Shown here in pieces: positions 52,613-62,018 of a stretch of 64,000 bases of DNA. Under the pieces are notes generated by a model, which worked only from the letters and a program-made list of their open reading frames with translations, did not search any database and was not told where the DNA came from. Source of the stretch: DASRSS01 sp963799045 (lineage in GTDB: Bacteria; Actinomycetota; Actinomycetes; Mycobacteriales; Jatrophihabitantaceae); assembly GCA_963799045.1 (NCBI GenBank), contig CAWCVN010000008.1, positions 62,001 through 126,000 of the forward strand, written 5' to 3'. Made by a program: the position numbers and the translations under genes. Numbering within the stretch: the first letter of the stretch is position 1; every line of letters begins with the position of its first letter.

Positions 52613-53476
52613 GTGGGGGCGCTGCTGGGACTGATGCTCGGTGCGGGCCTGCTGCTGATCTGGCGGAGCGGGCCGCGGGCGCCGCGGCGTGACCGAGCCC
52701 GGGTCGGATGGGGCCGTCGGCACGCCGCGCTGCTGCACCAGGCCGGGGTCGACGGTGTAGGCGTGGGACAGCTGGCGGCCGCGCAGGTCGGCTGCGCGCT
52801 GTTCGCTGCAGCCGGCGTGCTGCTGCTCACACGCTCGCTCGCCGTGGCCACGTGTTTCGCGGCGTTCGGCCTGCTGTTGCCGGTCATGCTGTTGCGGCGC
52901 ATGCGCCGGCGCCGCCAGGCGGCGCTGCGCGACGTGTGGCCGGAGGCGATCGACAACCTCGCCTCGGCCGTGCGCGCCGGCATGTCGTTGCCGGAGGGGC
53001 TGTCCGGGCTGGCCGTGCGCGGTCCCGCCGAGCTCCGGACCGCCTTCACCCGCTTCGCCGCGTCCTACCGCGTGAGCGGACGGCTGGGCGAGTGCCTCGA
53101 TGCGCTCGAGGCGGACCTGGCCGACCCGGTGGGCGACCGGGTCTGCGAGACGGTGCGCATGGCGCACGAAGTAGGCGGCACGACGTTGGCACGGTGCTGC
53201 GTGCTCTTTCGGAGCTGCTGCGCTCGGACGCCCGCACGCGCGCGGAGCTGGAGACCCGCCAGGGGTGGATCGGTCAATGCGGCCCGCCTGGCCGTCGCGG
53301 CGCCCGTGGGCGGTGCTGTGTGCTCCTGGGGACGCATTCGTCCACGCTGCGCGTCTACGACTCGGGTGCGGGGGTGCTGCTGCTCGTGATCGGCGCGCGC
53401 GGTGTGCGTATTGGCGTACCGGCTGATGCTGCGCATCGGCCGGCTGCCCGAGCAGGTCCGGGTGCTCAAGTCATGA
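52613..53476 (+). pseudogene. tadB: TadB-type pilus membrane protein, multiply frameshifted
   Basis: The GTG at 52613 begins VGALLGLMLGAGLLLIWRSGPRAP. Helices and the T2SF domain follow: ALRDVWPEAIDNLASAVRAGMSLPEGLSGLAVRGPAELRTAF, ADPVGDRVCETVRMAHEVGG. After about 53190 the frame changes at least four times; VLRALSELLRSDARTRAELETRQG, VNAARLAVAAP, GAGVLLLVIGA and LAYRLMLRIGRLPEQVRVLKS are found in turn. The final stop overlaps the tadC ATG. TadB and TadC form the membrane platform of the pilus machine. The breaks look like sequence errors. Confidence 0.83.
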
Positions 53477-54413
53477 GCGCTGCGCTAGGTGGCCTGCTCG
53501 GGCTGGTCGCCGCGATCGGGTTGTTGGTCGCGGTGCGCGCGGCCCCGCCGATGCGACCGGTGCGCCTGGCCGAACGGATCGCCCCCTACCTCGGGGACAC
53601 GCCGCCTGCTTCCCGGCTGCTCGCTGCACCCGGGGCCACGACGGCCCCGTTCGCGGTCGCCCGCCGCCTGTTCGGGCCGGTCCTGAGCGACGTGGTGGGA
53701 CTGCTCGACCGGGTCGTCGGCGGTCGGTCGTCGGTGCGCCGGCGCCTCGACGGGCTGGGCACGCGCAGACGGTGGAGGAGTTCCGCGTCGAACAGGTCGT
53801 CTGGGGCGCGCTGGGGATGCTCGCGTCGGGACTCGGTGTGCTCGCCGCGCAATGGCTGTTCGGCCGCATCGACGCGATGCTGCCGCTGGTCGCTGCACTC
53901 GGCGGGCTCGTCGCGGGCGTCCTCGGCCGCGACTGGTGGCTCACCCGCCACCTGCGTAGGCGCGAGGAGCGCATGCTCGCCGAGTTCCCGGCAGTCGCGG
54001 ACCTGCTCGCGCTCGCCGTGGTTGCCGGTGAGGCGCCCGCCGACGCCTTGCAGCGGATGTGTCGGCTGCTGGACGGCGAGCTCTCGCGCGAACTCGGCGC
54101 AGCGCAGTCGCGAGCGCGGGCGGGCCAACCGCTGACGGCCGCGCTCAGCGACGTCGCCGAGCGCACGACACTCGAGCCCTTCGCCCGCTTCGTGCAGGGG
54201 CTCGTCGTCGCGCTCGAGCGCGGCACCCCGCTGGCGGACCTACTGCGGGCACAGGCGCTGGATGTCCGGGAACTGGGCAAGCGCGCTCTGCTCGAGGCCG
54301 GCGGCCGCAAGGAGATCGCCATGCTGGTGCCGGTCGTGTTTCTGGTGCTGCCGGTAACGGTCCTGTTCGCCCTCTATCCCGGGCTGTTGACGCTCACGTC
54401 GCTGGCCCGCTGA
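53473..54413 (+). CDS. tadC: TadC-type pilus membrane protein, one frameshift
   Basis: About 313 residues. It starts MSAALGGLLGLVAAIGLLVAVRAAP and runs to RRRLDGLGTR. Near 53760 one base is lost; QTVEEFRVEQVVWGALGMLASGLGVLAAQWLFG follows, then the T2SF domain with REERMLAEFPAVADLLALAVVAGEAPADALQRMCRLLDGELSREL and FARFVQGLVVALERGTPLADLLRAQALDVRELGKRALLEAGGRKEIAMLVPVVFLVLPVTVLFALYPGL in shortened form at its end. ATG 53473 overlaps the tadB stop (ATGA). It is the partner of TadB. Confidence 0.85.
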
Positions 54414-54431
54414 CCCCGAACGGAGGAGACG

Positions 54432-54643
54432 ATGTTCCCGTTGCAGTTCCTCGCGATGTGGGTACGCGGTGCGCTGGATCGTGTGCGGGACGGCGACCGC
54501 GCCACGACCGCGGCGACGTGCCCGGCTGGGTGATGGTGACGGTCATGTCGGCGATCCTGGTGGTCGCGATCCTGGCGGTGTTCGAGCCGGAGATCAAGAA
54601 TGCGATCACCAACGCGATCGACTCGGTGACCAGCAGCAAGTAG
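54432..54643 (+). CDS. Small Flp-type pilin candidate, one frameshift
   Basis: A protein of about 70 residues: MFPLQFLAMWVRGALDRVRDGD, then, after a frame change near 54505, RGDVPGWVMVTVMSAILVVAILAVFEPEIKNAITNAIDSVTSSK. A short charged leader, one long hydrophobic helix and a location between tadC and tadE match the pilin position of actinobacterial Tad loci. The usual pilin residue Glu at +5 is not present, so processing is uncertain. GGAGGAG (54422-54428) precedes the ATG. Confidence 0.7.
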
Positions 54644-55053
54644 ATGGACGCGGCACGCCGGCGCGGCGGCGACCGCGGCTCGAGCGTGGTCGAGTTCGTG
54701 CTGCTCGCGGTCCTGCTCGTCCTGTTGCTGTTCGCCGTGCTGCAGGTGGCGGTCTGGTTCTACGCGCGCACGGTCGTCGCTTCCGCGGCCGCCGGCGCGG
54801 CCCACTTCGCGGCCACGCTGGGTGGAACTCCGCCGCGGCTGAGCAGCGCGCCCGCACCTGCTCGGCGAGGGGCTCGCAGCGCCGGATCGCAGACGACATC
54901 GAATGCACCGACACCTCCAGCACCGACGCGGAGTCCGGCCTGCCGATCACCACCGTCCGGTGTCAGGGCAACCCGCGCATGCTGTTGCTACCCTTCGACC
55001 TGCCGCTACGCATCGACGTGCATTCCTCGGTACTGACGGAGCGGCAGCCGTGA
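54644..55053 (+). CDS. tadE: TadE-family minor pilin-like protein, one frameshift
   Basis: About 135 residues. DRGSSVVEFVLLAVLLVLLLFAVLQVAVWFYARTVVASAAAGAAHFAA is the TadE signature: a pilin-like N-terminus with Glu followed by a long helix. Near 54830 the frame shifts; CSARGSQRRIADDIECTDTSSTDAESGLPITTVRCQGNPRMLLLPFDLPLRIDV completes the protein. Two or three Cys may form a disulfide outside. It starts right after the small pilin stop, and its stop overlaps the next GTG. Confidence 0.82.
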
Positions 55054-55515
55054 CCGGCCGAATCGCCCGGCCCGTGCGGTGAGGACGGCAACGCGATCGT
55101 CGAGTTCGTCTTCGTCGCCGTGATCGTCCTCATGCCGCTGGTGTACCTGATCGTCGCGGTGTCGGCCGTACAAGCCAGCCGGTTGGCCGTCGCCGACGCG
55201 GCACGCGAGGCGGGACGCGCGTTCGCGACCGGCGACACCTCCGCGGTCGCCGCCGCCCGCGCCCGGGCCGCGGTGCGGATCGCCTTGGCCGATCAGGGGC
55301 TCGCGGACGACGCGATCGATGCGCTTCGTCGACTGCGGGGGCAGGCTGCGACGCGCCGGCGGTCAGCCCGAGGCTGCAGGCAGGCGCACAGTTCACTGTC
55401 TGCGTGACGCGGCACGTGGACGTCCCCGCGGTGCCGTCGGTGCTGCAGGGCACAGGGCATCAGCACGGTGGGCCGATTCACGGTTCACGTCGACGAGTTC
55501 CGGAGCGTTCCGTGA
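55050..55515 (+). pseudogene. Second TadE/TadF-like protein, frameshifted
   Basis: From the GTG at 55050 (VTGRIARPVR) a lost base near 55080 shifts the frame to GEDGNAIVEFVFVAVIVLMPLVYLIVAVSAVQASRLAVADAAREAGRAFATGD, a TadE-type pilin-like helix. Later pieces (CDAPAVSPRLQAGAQFTVCVTRHVDVPAVP; STVGRFTVHVDEFRSVP) lie in other frames and end at 55515. At least three frame changes are needed. Its stop overlaps the following GTG. It would be a minor pilin of the same machine. Confidence 0.75.
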
Positions 55516-55931
55516 GCGACGACCGCGGCTCGATCACCCCGCTCGTCCTCGGCTTCTTCCTCGTAGCGATCCTGATGATCGGCGGCGCGGTCGCGGCCGC
55601 CGATGCGTTCACCCAGCAGCGCGAACTGCAGGACGTCTGCGACGGGGCGGCCGCCGCCGCAGCGGCCTCGGCGGCGCGACTCGACCGCGGCCCGGAGCTG
55701 GCCGGCGGCCAGGCGCTTTGCTTCGGTGATGTGCGGCAGGCGGTCATCGGCTACCTGACGCGCGACCCCGGCCGTGCGGACGTGCACGCCAGCGCGGTGG
55801 TCTCGCCCGACGCCAGTACGCTGACGCTTACCTGCACCGAGACCTCGAAGATCGCGTTCGGCGCGATGTTCGGCAAAGGCCACGGCGTCCGCCATACCGT
55901 CCACTCATCGGTGCGCGCCCCGCTGAGCTGA
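55512..55931 (+). CDS. TadG-like pilus locus protein
   Basis: A 139-residue protein starting VSDDRGSITPLVLGFFLVAILMIGGAVAAADAFTQQRELQDVCDGAAAAAAASAARL, the N-terminus typical of TadG/Rv3654c-like proteins. The rest is a short extracellular domain with three Cys. It is the last gene of the pilus cluster and overlaps its neighbour by four bases. There is no prepilin peptidase gene (tadV) in the cluster, so one must be elsewhere. Confidence 0.8.
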   Translation: MSDDRGSITPLVLGFFLVAILMIGGAVAAADAFTQQRELQDVCDGAAAAAAASAARLDRGPELAGGQALCFGDVRQAVIGYLTRDPGRADVHASAVVSPDASTLTLTCTETSKIAFGAMFGKGHGVRHTVHSSVRAPLS

Positions 55932-55941
55932 GCGGGCCGGG

Positions 55942-56917
55942 TCAGTCCTCGGCACGCGCCCGGCTGTCCTGCAGCAAGGCACGCGCGGCGCCGCCCGCGG
56001 CGTTCGTCGACGGCAGTGCCCGATCGCGGTGGCAGGCGGGGCAGCTCGGAGGCCACTTCCGCGCCGAACAGGAACACCGCGCTGGCCAGGTACACGAAGA
56101 ACATGAAGGCGACGATGGCGCCGAGCGAACCGTAGATGCGGTTGTAGTGCGAGAAATGCGAGACGTAGACGGAGAATCCGTACTGCAGCCCGGTGACGCC
56201 GGCGGCGGCCACAGCCGCGCCGAGCCACACCTCGCGCAGCTTGGTCTGCACCGTCGGCAGCAGCCGGTACAGACTGACGTAAGTGCCGAACAGCAGCGCG
56301 AACGTCGCGGCGGCGGCAAATGCGGCCGCGAGCGGACCGGTGATCGGAGTGAGCCAGCTGGGCACATCTCCGCTGGTGCGCCGCGCGAGGCTGGACAGCA
56401 GTGCGACGCCCATCGCGGCACCCACCATCACGAACGTCGCCAGCAGAAGCAACAGGTCGACAGCCTTCCCGCGCAGGAACGGACGGTGTTCGTCCACGTC
56501 CCAGGCGATGTTCACCGCGGTGCGCACCGCGGACATCACGCCGGTGGCGGCCCAGATCACGCCGAGGATGCCGAGCAGCCCGAGCGCCCCCGTGGCGCCG
56601 CTGATCGAGGCCAGCATGCTGTGCAGTTGGCTCTGCCCGTTGCTGCTGAGCGGGATGAACTTCAACACCTGGTTCACCACCTGGTCGCGGGCGTGCGCGC
56701 TGCGGGTGACCAGCCCAAGCACCCCGATCCCGGCGATCGCCAGCGGGAAGATCGAGAACAGCAGATGGTAGGAGATCGCGGCGGCCAGCTGGGCACAGTG
56801 ATCGTCGCTGAACTCCCGGACGCTGCGGCGCGTGAGCAACAGCCCCCGGCGCACCCTAGGCCGGTCCAGCGCGGCACGCAGCCACGGCGGCTGGGCAGGC
56901 AGATGGGGACGGCGCAT
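55942..56917 (-). CDS. YihY/UPF0761 family membrane protein, one frameshift at the end
   Basis: About 325 residues with six membrane helices. Characteristic stretches are DDHCAQLAAAISYHLLFSIFPLAIAGIGVLGL, VIWAATGVMSAVRTAVNIAWDVDEHRPFLRGKAVDLLLLLATF and YGSLGAIVAFMFFVYLASAVFLFGAEVASEL. The family was once called ribonuclease BN but is a membrane protein of unknown function. Near 56010 the frame shifts and ALPSTNAAGGAARALLQDSRARAED ends at 55942. ATG 56917 has TACCGT seven bases before it. It is divergent from prfB. Confidence 0.85.
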
Positions 56918-56977
56918 CTCCTTAACGGTACGGATTGGGCGGCCGGGGTTCTCGCCGGTCGCGTAATCTGAAGCGTC

Positions 56978-58072
56978 GTGGACGTCCCCGCCGAACTGAA
57001 AGACCTCTCCGCGACGCTGGCCAGCGTCGAGAAGGTCCTCGATCTCGACAAGCTGCGTCGGGAGGTCGCCGACCTCGAGCAGCAGGCCGCAGCGCCGAAC
57101 CTCTGGGACGATCCCGAGACCGGACAGCAGGTGACCTCGCGGCTGTCCTACGCACAGGGCGAGATCCGCCGGGTCGAGGACCTGCGCCGCCGCGTCGACG
57201 ACGCCCAGGTGCTGTGGGAGATGGCCGAGGAAGCCGACGACGCGGACTCGCGCCACGAGGCCGAGGCCGAGGGGGTAGCCCTGCGCAAGGCCATCGACGA
57301 GCTCGAGGTCCGCACCCTGCTGTCCGGCCCGTACGACGCCCGCGAAGCGCTCGTGACGATCCGCTCCGAGGCCGGTGGCGTCGATGCGGCCGACTTCGCC
57401 GAGATGCTGCTGCGCATGTACCTGCGCTGGGCCGAGCGGCACAACTACCCGGCCGACGTGCTCGACACCTCCTACGCCGAGGAGGCCGGCATCAAGTCGG
57501 CCACGTTCCAGGTGCGAGTTCCCTACGCCTACGGCACGTTGTCAGTGGAGCAGGGCACGCACCGGCTGGTGCGCATCAGCCCGTTCGACAACCAGGGCCG
57601 CCGGCAGACCTCCTTCGCCGGCGTCGAGGTGATGCCGGTGACCGAGCAGACCGACCATGTCGATATCCCGGAGAACGACATCCGCGTCGACGTGTTCCGC
57701 TCCTCGGGCCCGGGCGGGCAGAGCGTCAACACCACCGACTCCGCGGTGCGGCTTACACACCTGCCGACGGGCATCGTCGTCTCCTGTCAGAACGAGAAGT
57801 CGCAGATCCAGAACCGCGCCGCCGCCCTGCGGGTGCTGCAGTCGCGGCTGCTGGAGCGCCGGCGCCAGGAGCAGCGGGCCGAACTGGACGCCCTGCGCGA
57901 CAGCGGCAACAGCTGGGGCAACCAGATGCGCAGCTACGTGCTGCACCCGTACCAGATGGTCAAGGACCTGCGCACCGAGTACGAGGTCGGTAACCCGCAG
58001 GCCGTCCTCGACGGCGACATCGACGGCTTCATCGAGGCCGGCATCCGCTGGCGGAAGTCAGCGGAGCAGTAG
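56978..58072 (+). CDS. prfB: Peptide chain release factor 2
   Basis: A 364-residue class I release factor. The tripeptide SPF (in RISPFDNQGRRQTSF, about residue 200) identifies RF2, which reads UGA and UAA. The GGQ loop (SSGPGGQSVNTTDSAVRLTHLPTG, about residue 247) triggers hydrolysis of the peptidyl-tRNA. No internal UGA frameshift site is present near the start, as is usual in actinobacteria. The GTG at 56978 lies eight bases after TAATCT, suggesting a leaderless message. Its 3' end overlaps the convergent ABC permease gene by 15 bases. Confidence 0.95.
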   Translation: MDVPAELKDLSATLASVEKVLDLDKLRREVADLEQQAAAPNLWDDPETGQQVTSRLSYAQGEIRRVEDLRRRVDDAQVLWEMAEEADDADSRHEAEAEGVALRKAIDELEVRTLLSGPYDAREALVTIRSEAGGVDAADFAEMLLRMYLRWAERHNYPADVLDTSYAEEAGIKSATFQVRVPYAYGTLSVEQGTHRLVRISPFDNQGRRQTSFAGVEVMPVTEQTDHVDIPENDIRVDVFRSSGPGGQSVNTTDSAVRLTHLPTGIVVSCQNEKSQIQNRAAALRVLQSRLLERRRQEQRAELDALRDSGNSWGNQMRSYVLHPYQMVKDLRTEYEVGNPQAVLDGDIDGFIEAGIRWRKSAEQ

Positions 58073-58886
58073 CTTGTCCAGGCGGCGAGCGGCGACGGTG
58101 ACGCCGACCGCGGCCATAACCGCGAAGTACCCCACGTTGCCCAGCATCGACCAGCTCAGCACGCCCGAGTTCGAGGTTGCGCAGCAGCTGGATGCCCTGG
58201 TTGAGCGGCAGGCACTCGACCACGATCTGCAGCCAGCGCGGGTAGACGGCGAGGCCGTAGAAGGTCCCCGAGAACAGGAACATCGGCAGCACCGCGACCT
58301 GCACCATGTCGAGGTCCTGGATCGACTTCATGTAGGTCGTCAACGCCATGCCGAGCGCGCCGAACGCGAACGAGATCAGCAGCGCCGCAGGCAGCATCGC
58401 CAGCGCCCACCACGACGCCGTCAGCCCCAACGCCGCCATCACGACCAGGAACCCGGCGGAGTACAGGCCACCGCGGATCAGCGCCCAGGCGATTTCACCG
58501 ATCGCCACGTCCAGCGGGCCGAGCGAGGTGGCCAGCATGCCGTCGTAGATCTTGCCGTACTTCATCTTGAAGAAGACGTTCATCGTCGCGTCGTAGATCG
58601 CGCCGTTCATGGCCGAGGAGGCCAGCAGCGCCGGGGCGATGAACATCGTGAAGCTGATCGGGTGGCCGCCCGGCCCGGTCATGCGGCCGACCAGCGTGTG
58701 CAGGCCGGTGCCGAACGAGAACAGGTAGAACAGCGGCTCGAAGAAGCCGGAGAAGATCAGCATCCACGCGCGTCGGTAGACCTTGAACGCCCGTCCCAGC
58801 ACGGCGTGACTGCGCCCGGCGTAGAGCCCGGGTGGCAGGATCCGCAGCAGCAAGGCGGCTCGGGGCGGCGCCGAGGCGGCCGTCAC
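58058..58886 (-). CDS. ABC-2 type transporter permease 1, one frameshift near the end
   Basis: About 275 residues with six helices. VLGRAFKVYRRAWMLIFSGFFEPLFYLFSFGTGL, FTMFIAPALLASSAMNGAIYDATMNVFFKMKYGKIYDGMLATSLGPLDVAIGEI and VAVLPMFLFSGTFYGLAVYPRWLQIVVECLPLNQGIQLLRNLELG are typical of NodJ/DrrB-type ABC-2 permeases. Near 58165 an indel shifts the frame; VLSWSMLGNVGYFAVMAAVGVTVAARRLDKLLLR then ends at 58058, inside the antisense of prfB. GTG 58886 overlaps the stop of permease 2. Confidence 0.85.
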
Positions 58887-59683
58887 TTGGCGATCCGGAC
58901 GGCGAAGCGCCAGCGGGCGAGGGTCAGCCCCACCGCGAACCACGCGGCGAGGTAGGCCAGGTGCCCGAGCGCGGCCCACCCGCCCAGATGGCCGAGCGCC
59001 GCGCCGCGGGCCAGCACGGTGCCGTGCCACAGCGGCGAGACGTAGGCCAGCAGCTGCCCCCAGTGCGGCAGCCGGCTGATCGGGTAGAAGGTGCCCGAGA
59101 ACAGGAACATCGGCATGACCACGAACCGAAAGACCATGTTGAAGCCGTTGCCCTCGGCCTCCAGCGTGGCAGCGAGCGCGGCGATCGGCGTGGCGAAGGC
59201 CATTGCGGTGAACGTGGCGATCGGGACCGCGAGCAGCACCCACCAGCGCTCCGTGCCGCCGAAAGCGGCCATGATCGCCAGGTAGACCGCGGAGTTGGCG
59301 AAGATCCGCACGGCGATCCACATCAGCTGCCCGTCGCAGATCTGCGCGGCCGTCAGCGGCGTGGCCGCCATGCCGTGAAACGTGCGGATCCACTTGAAGC
59401 CGGCCATGACGGGGAACGCGGCGTCGGCCGTCGCGATCTGCAACGCGGCCGCGGTGAGCAGCGCCGGCGCGACGAACACCACGTAGCTGACGCCCAGGCC
59501 CTTGCCGTGCGAATCGACCACGGTGCCGAGCCCGACGCCGAGCGCGAGCACGTACGCCAGCGGGGTGAAGACGCCGACGATGAGCATGCTGCGCCAGAAC
59601 CGCCGTGCCACCAGGATCTGGTACGCGACCACGTGCCAGCGCGACGCCCGGATCTGCGGCGTCGCTGCGACCGGTGAACTCAT
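58883..59683 (-). CDS. ABC-2 type transporter permease 2
   Basis: A 266-residue membrane protein with six helices: YQILVARRFWRSMLIVGVFTPLAYVLALGVGLG, VSYVVFVAPALLTAAALQIATADAAFPVMAGFKWIRTFHGMAATPLTAAQICDGQL and FRFVVMPMFLFSGTFYPISRLPHWGQLLAYVSPLWHG. It is clearly homologous to permease 1, so the exporter is a heterodimer. Its ATG overlaps the ATPase stop by one base. Such DrrABC-like systems export lipids, sugars or drugs. Confidence 0.9.
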   Translation of the reverse strand: MSSPVAATPQIRASRWHVVAYQILVARRFWRSMLIVGVFTPLAYVLALGVGLGTVVDSHGKGLGVSYVVFVAPALLTAAALQIATADAAFPVMAGFKWIRTFHGMAATPLTAAQICDGQLMWIAVRIFANSAVYLAIMAAFGGTERWWVLLAVPIATFTAMAFATPIAALAATLEAEGNGFNMVFRFVVMPMFLFSGTFYPISRLPHWGQLLAYVSPLWHGTVLARGAALGHLGGWAALGHLAYLAAWFAVGLTLARWRFAVRIAK

Positions 59684-60670
59684 CAGTCGACCAGGCTGCG
59701 GCCGGTGAGCCGCAGGAAGACGTCCTCCAGGGTGCTGCGCCGCACCAGGCTCGACACCGGACGCAGGCCGTGCTCGTGCGCCTGCACGAGCACCTGCTCG
59801 CCATCGCCGACGTAGAGCAACACCCGGTCAGGGAGCACCTCGAGCCGCTCGGACGGCCCGTGGACCAGCTCGCCGAGCCGTTCGGCCGCGGCGGCGTTGT
59901 CGCCGGGCGCGAACCGCAGCTCGGCGACCTCGCGCGTGGAGTGCGTGCTGATCAGCTGCTGTGGCGAGCCCTCGGCGACGATGCGGCCGCCGTCCATGAC
60001 CACCAGCCGGTCGCACAGCTGCTCGGCCTCGTCCATGTAGTGGGTCGTGAGCACCAGGGTGACGCCGCGCTGCTTGAGGCGGTACAGCCGGTCCCACAGC
60101 ACATGCCGCGCCTGCGGGTCGAGGCCCGTGGTGGGCTCGTCGAGCAGCAGGATGTCCGGGTCGTTGATCAGCGAGCGCGCGATCGTCAGCCGTCGTTTCA
60201 TGCCGCCGGAGAGCGGATCGACCTTGGCGTCGGCGCGGTCGGTCAGCTGCGCGAATTCGATCAGCTCCTCGACCCGCGGGCGGAGCACCGACCGCGGGCA
60301 GCCCGAAGTAGCGCCCGTAGACGTAGAGGTTCTCGCGCACGGTGAGTTCGAGGTCGAGCGTGTCCTGCTGCGGGACGACGCCGAGCCGGCCGCGGATCGC
60401 GGGTCCCTGGCGTGCCGGGTCCATGCCGAGGATGCGCAGCGTGCCCGCGGTGACCGGAGCGACGCAGCCGATCATCCGCATCGTGGAACTCTTGCCCGCG
60501 CCGTTGGGGCCGAGGAAGCCGAACGCCTCGCCGCGGGGGACGGTGAAATCGATGGCGTCGACCGCGGTGAACGAGCCGAATGTCTTGGTCAGCCCGCGCG
60601 CCTCGATCAGGGGTTCCGCAGCGGGCCGGTCCAGGGTGTCGACCTGCCCGCGCGGCAAATAGGGCGTCAC
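59683..60670 (-). CDS. ABC transporter ATPase (DrrA/NodI-like), one frameshift
   Basis: About 328 residues. Walker A is FGFLGPNGAGKSSTMRMIG, the Q-loop VVPQQDTLDLELTVRENLYVYGRYFGLP. Near 60290 a base shifts the frame; then come the signature DPLSGGMKRRLTIARSL, Walker B ILLLDEPTTGLDPQARH and the His switch LVLTTHYMDEAEQL. The C-terminal 90 residues resemble the regulatory tail of DrrA. It energises the two permeases that follow with one- and four-base overlaps. GTG 60670 is the likely start; upstream sequence is not conserved. Confidence 0.88.
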
Positions 60671-60777
60671 GTCAGCGACGCTAGCAAGGCGCGCCCACGC
60701 AATTGACGCGGGACGGACAGGTCGCACCTACCCGACTCTGAGTGCGTCCTAGGTCGCAAATGGGTAGATAGCCGGCG

Positions 60778-62007
60778 ATGACCTCACTCGTTCCCGACAC
60801 CGACTCCGATGGCCATTCGCGGCCGTCGGGCCGCGTGGACTTCCGCTTCGCCGACGGGCTGCGCGGCCTGGCCGCGCTGGTCGTGTGCGTGTTCCATGCC
60901 TACCTCGCCACCGGGTACGCCGGGGACACCACCCGCGAGCTGCCCCGGCCGTTCGCCTACCTGTCGCTCGGCGACATGGCCGTGCCGGTGTTCATCGTGC
61001 TGTCCGGTTTCGTGCTCATGCTGCCCGCCGCTCGGGCACCGGGCCTCACGCTGTCCGGGGGCTGGCGGGGCTTTCTGCGCCGCCGCGCACGGCGCATCCT
61101 GCCGCCGTATTTCGCCGCGTTCGCGGGCTTTCTCGTCCTCGAGCTGTGCCTACCGGTCATGCGGGTCCCGCAGGGGACGCAGTGGGACAGCAAGCTGCCG
61201 ATCACCTGGGGCAAGGTGGTGGCGCACCTGTTCGTCGTGCACAACTTCAGCCGCGCGGCCGAGATCGCGGTCGACCCACCCGCCTGGTCGGTGGCGACGG
61301 AGTGGCAGCTGTACCTGCTGATGCCGCTGATCCTGCTGCCGCTATGGCGGGCCTTCGGCGGCTGGGTCGCGCTGCCCTCGGCCATCGCCGCGGGGGTGGC
61401 CCTGCACCACTGGTTCCCCGGCCTGGACAGCGCGCACCCCTGGTATCTCGGGCTGTTCGCGATGGGGATGGCCGCCGCGTGGGTCAGTGCGCGGGGCGTT
61501 CGGGTGCCCGGCCTGGGCTGGCTGGCGCTGGGCGCCCTGGCCGTCGTCGGCGCGGGCATGGTGCGGTGGCTGCGCCTGGTCAACCACCTGCAGCTGGCGT
61601 CGGAGACCTCGCTGGGCGCCGCACTCGCGCTGGGCCTGGCCTGGCTCGCCCGGCGCAGCATGGACGGGCGCCCCACCGTCGTGCACCGGGCACTGGAGAG
61701 CCGCTTGCCCGTGTGGCTGGGGCTGTGGTCCTACAGCATGTACCTGATCCACGACCCGCTGCTGAACCTGGGCAACCTGCTGCTGCTGGGCGTTCCGATG
61801 GGAATCGGCCCGCGGTTCGCCGTGGAAGCCGGTGTCGTGCTGCCCCTCGCCCTGGCCGTCGCCTACCTGTTCCACAGGTTGGTCGAACGCCGCTTCCTGA
61901 CCTCGCACCAGCGCGTCAGCGCCGCGGCCGGCGCCGGTGAGCCGCCGCTGAGTGATCGTCGGCAGGCGGCGCTCACATTGGCGTCCGCAGAGGTAACTGT
62001 TCGGTAA
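60778..62007 (+). CDS. Acyltransferase family 3 (OafA/YrhL-like)
   Basis: A 409-residue membrane protein with about ten helices. VDFRFADGLRGLAALVVCVFHAY carries the active-site His (in VFHAY). LSLGDMAVPVFIVLSGFVLML, FLRRRARRILPPYFAAF, PAWSVATEWQLYLLMPLILLPLW and LGLWSYSMYLIHDPLL are family motifs. These enzymes add acetyl or other acyl groups to extracellular sugars or lipids. It stands alone between the ABC operon and ftsE. The target could be the window's own polysaccharide, but this is speculation. Confidence 0.88.
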   Translation: MTSLVPDTDSDGHSRPSGRVDFRFADGLRGLAALVVCVFHAYLATGYAGDTTRELPRPFAYLSLGDMAVPVFIVLSGFVLMLPAARAPGLTLSGGWRGFLRRRARRILPPYFAAFAGFLVLELCLPVMRVPQGTQWDSKLPITWGKVVAHLFVVHNFSRAAEIAVDPPAWSVATEWQLYLLMPLILLPLWRAFGGWVALPSAIAAGVALHHWFPGLDSAHPWYLGLFAMGMAAAWVSARGVRVPGLGWLALGALAVVGAGMVRWLRLVNHLQLASETSLGAALALGLAWLARRSMDGRPTVVHRALESRLPVWLGLWSYSMYLIHDPLLNLGNLLLLGVPMGIGPRFAVEAGVVLPLALAVAYLFHRLVERRFLTSHQRVSAAAGAGEPPLSDRRQAALTLASAEVTVR

Positions 62008-62018
62008 ACTCCAACGTC

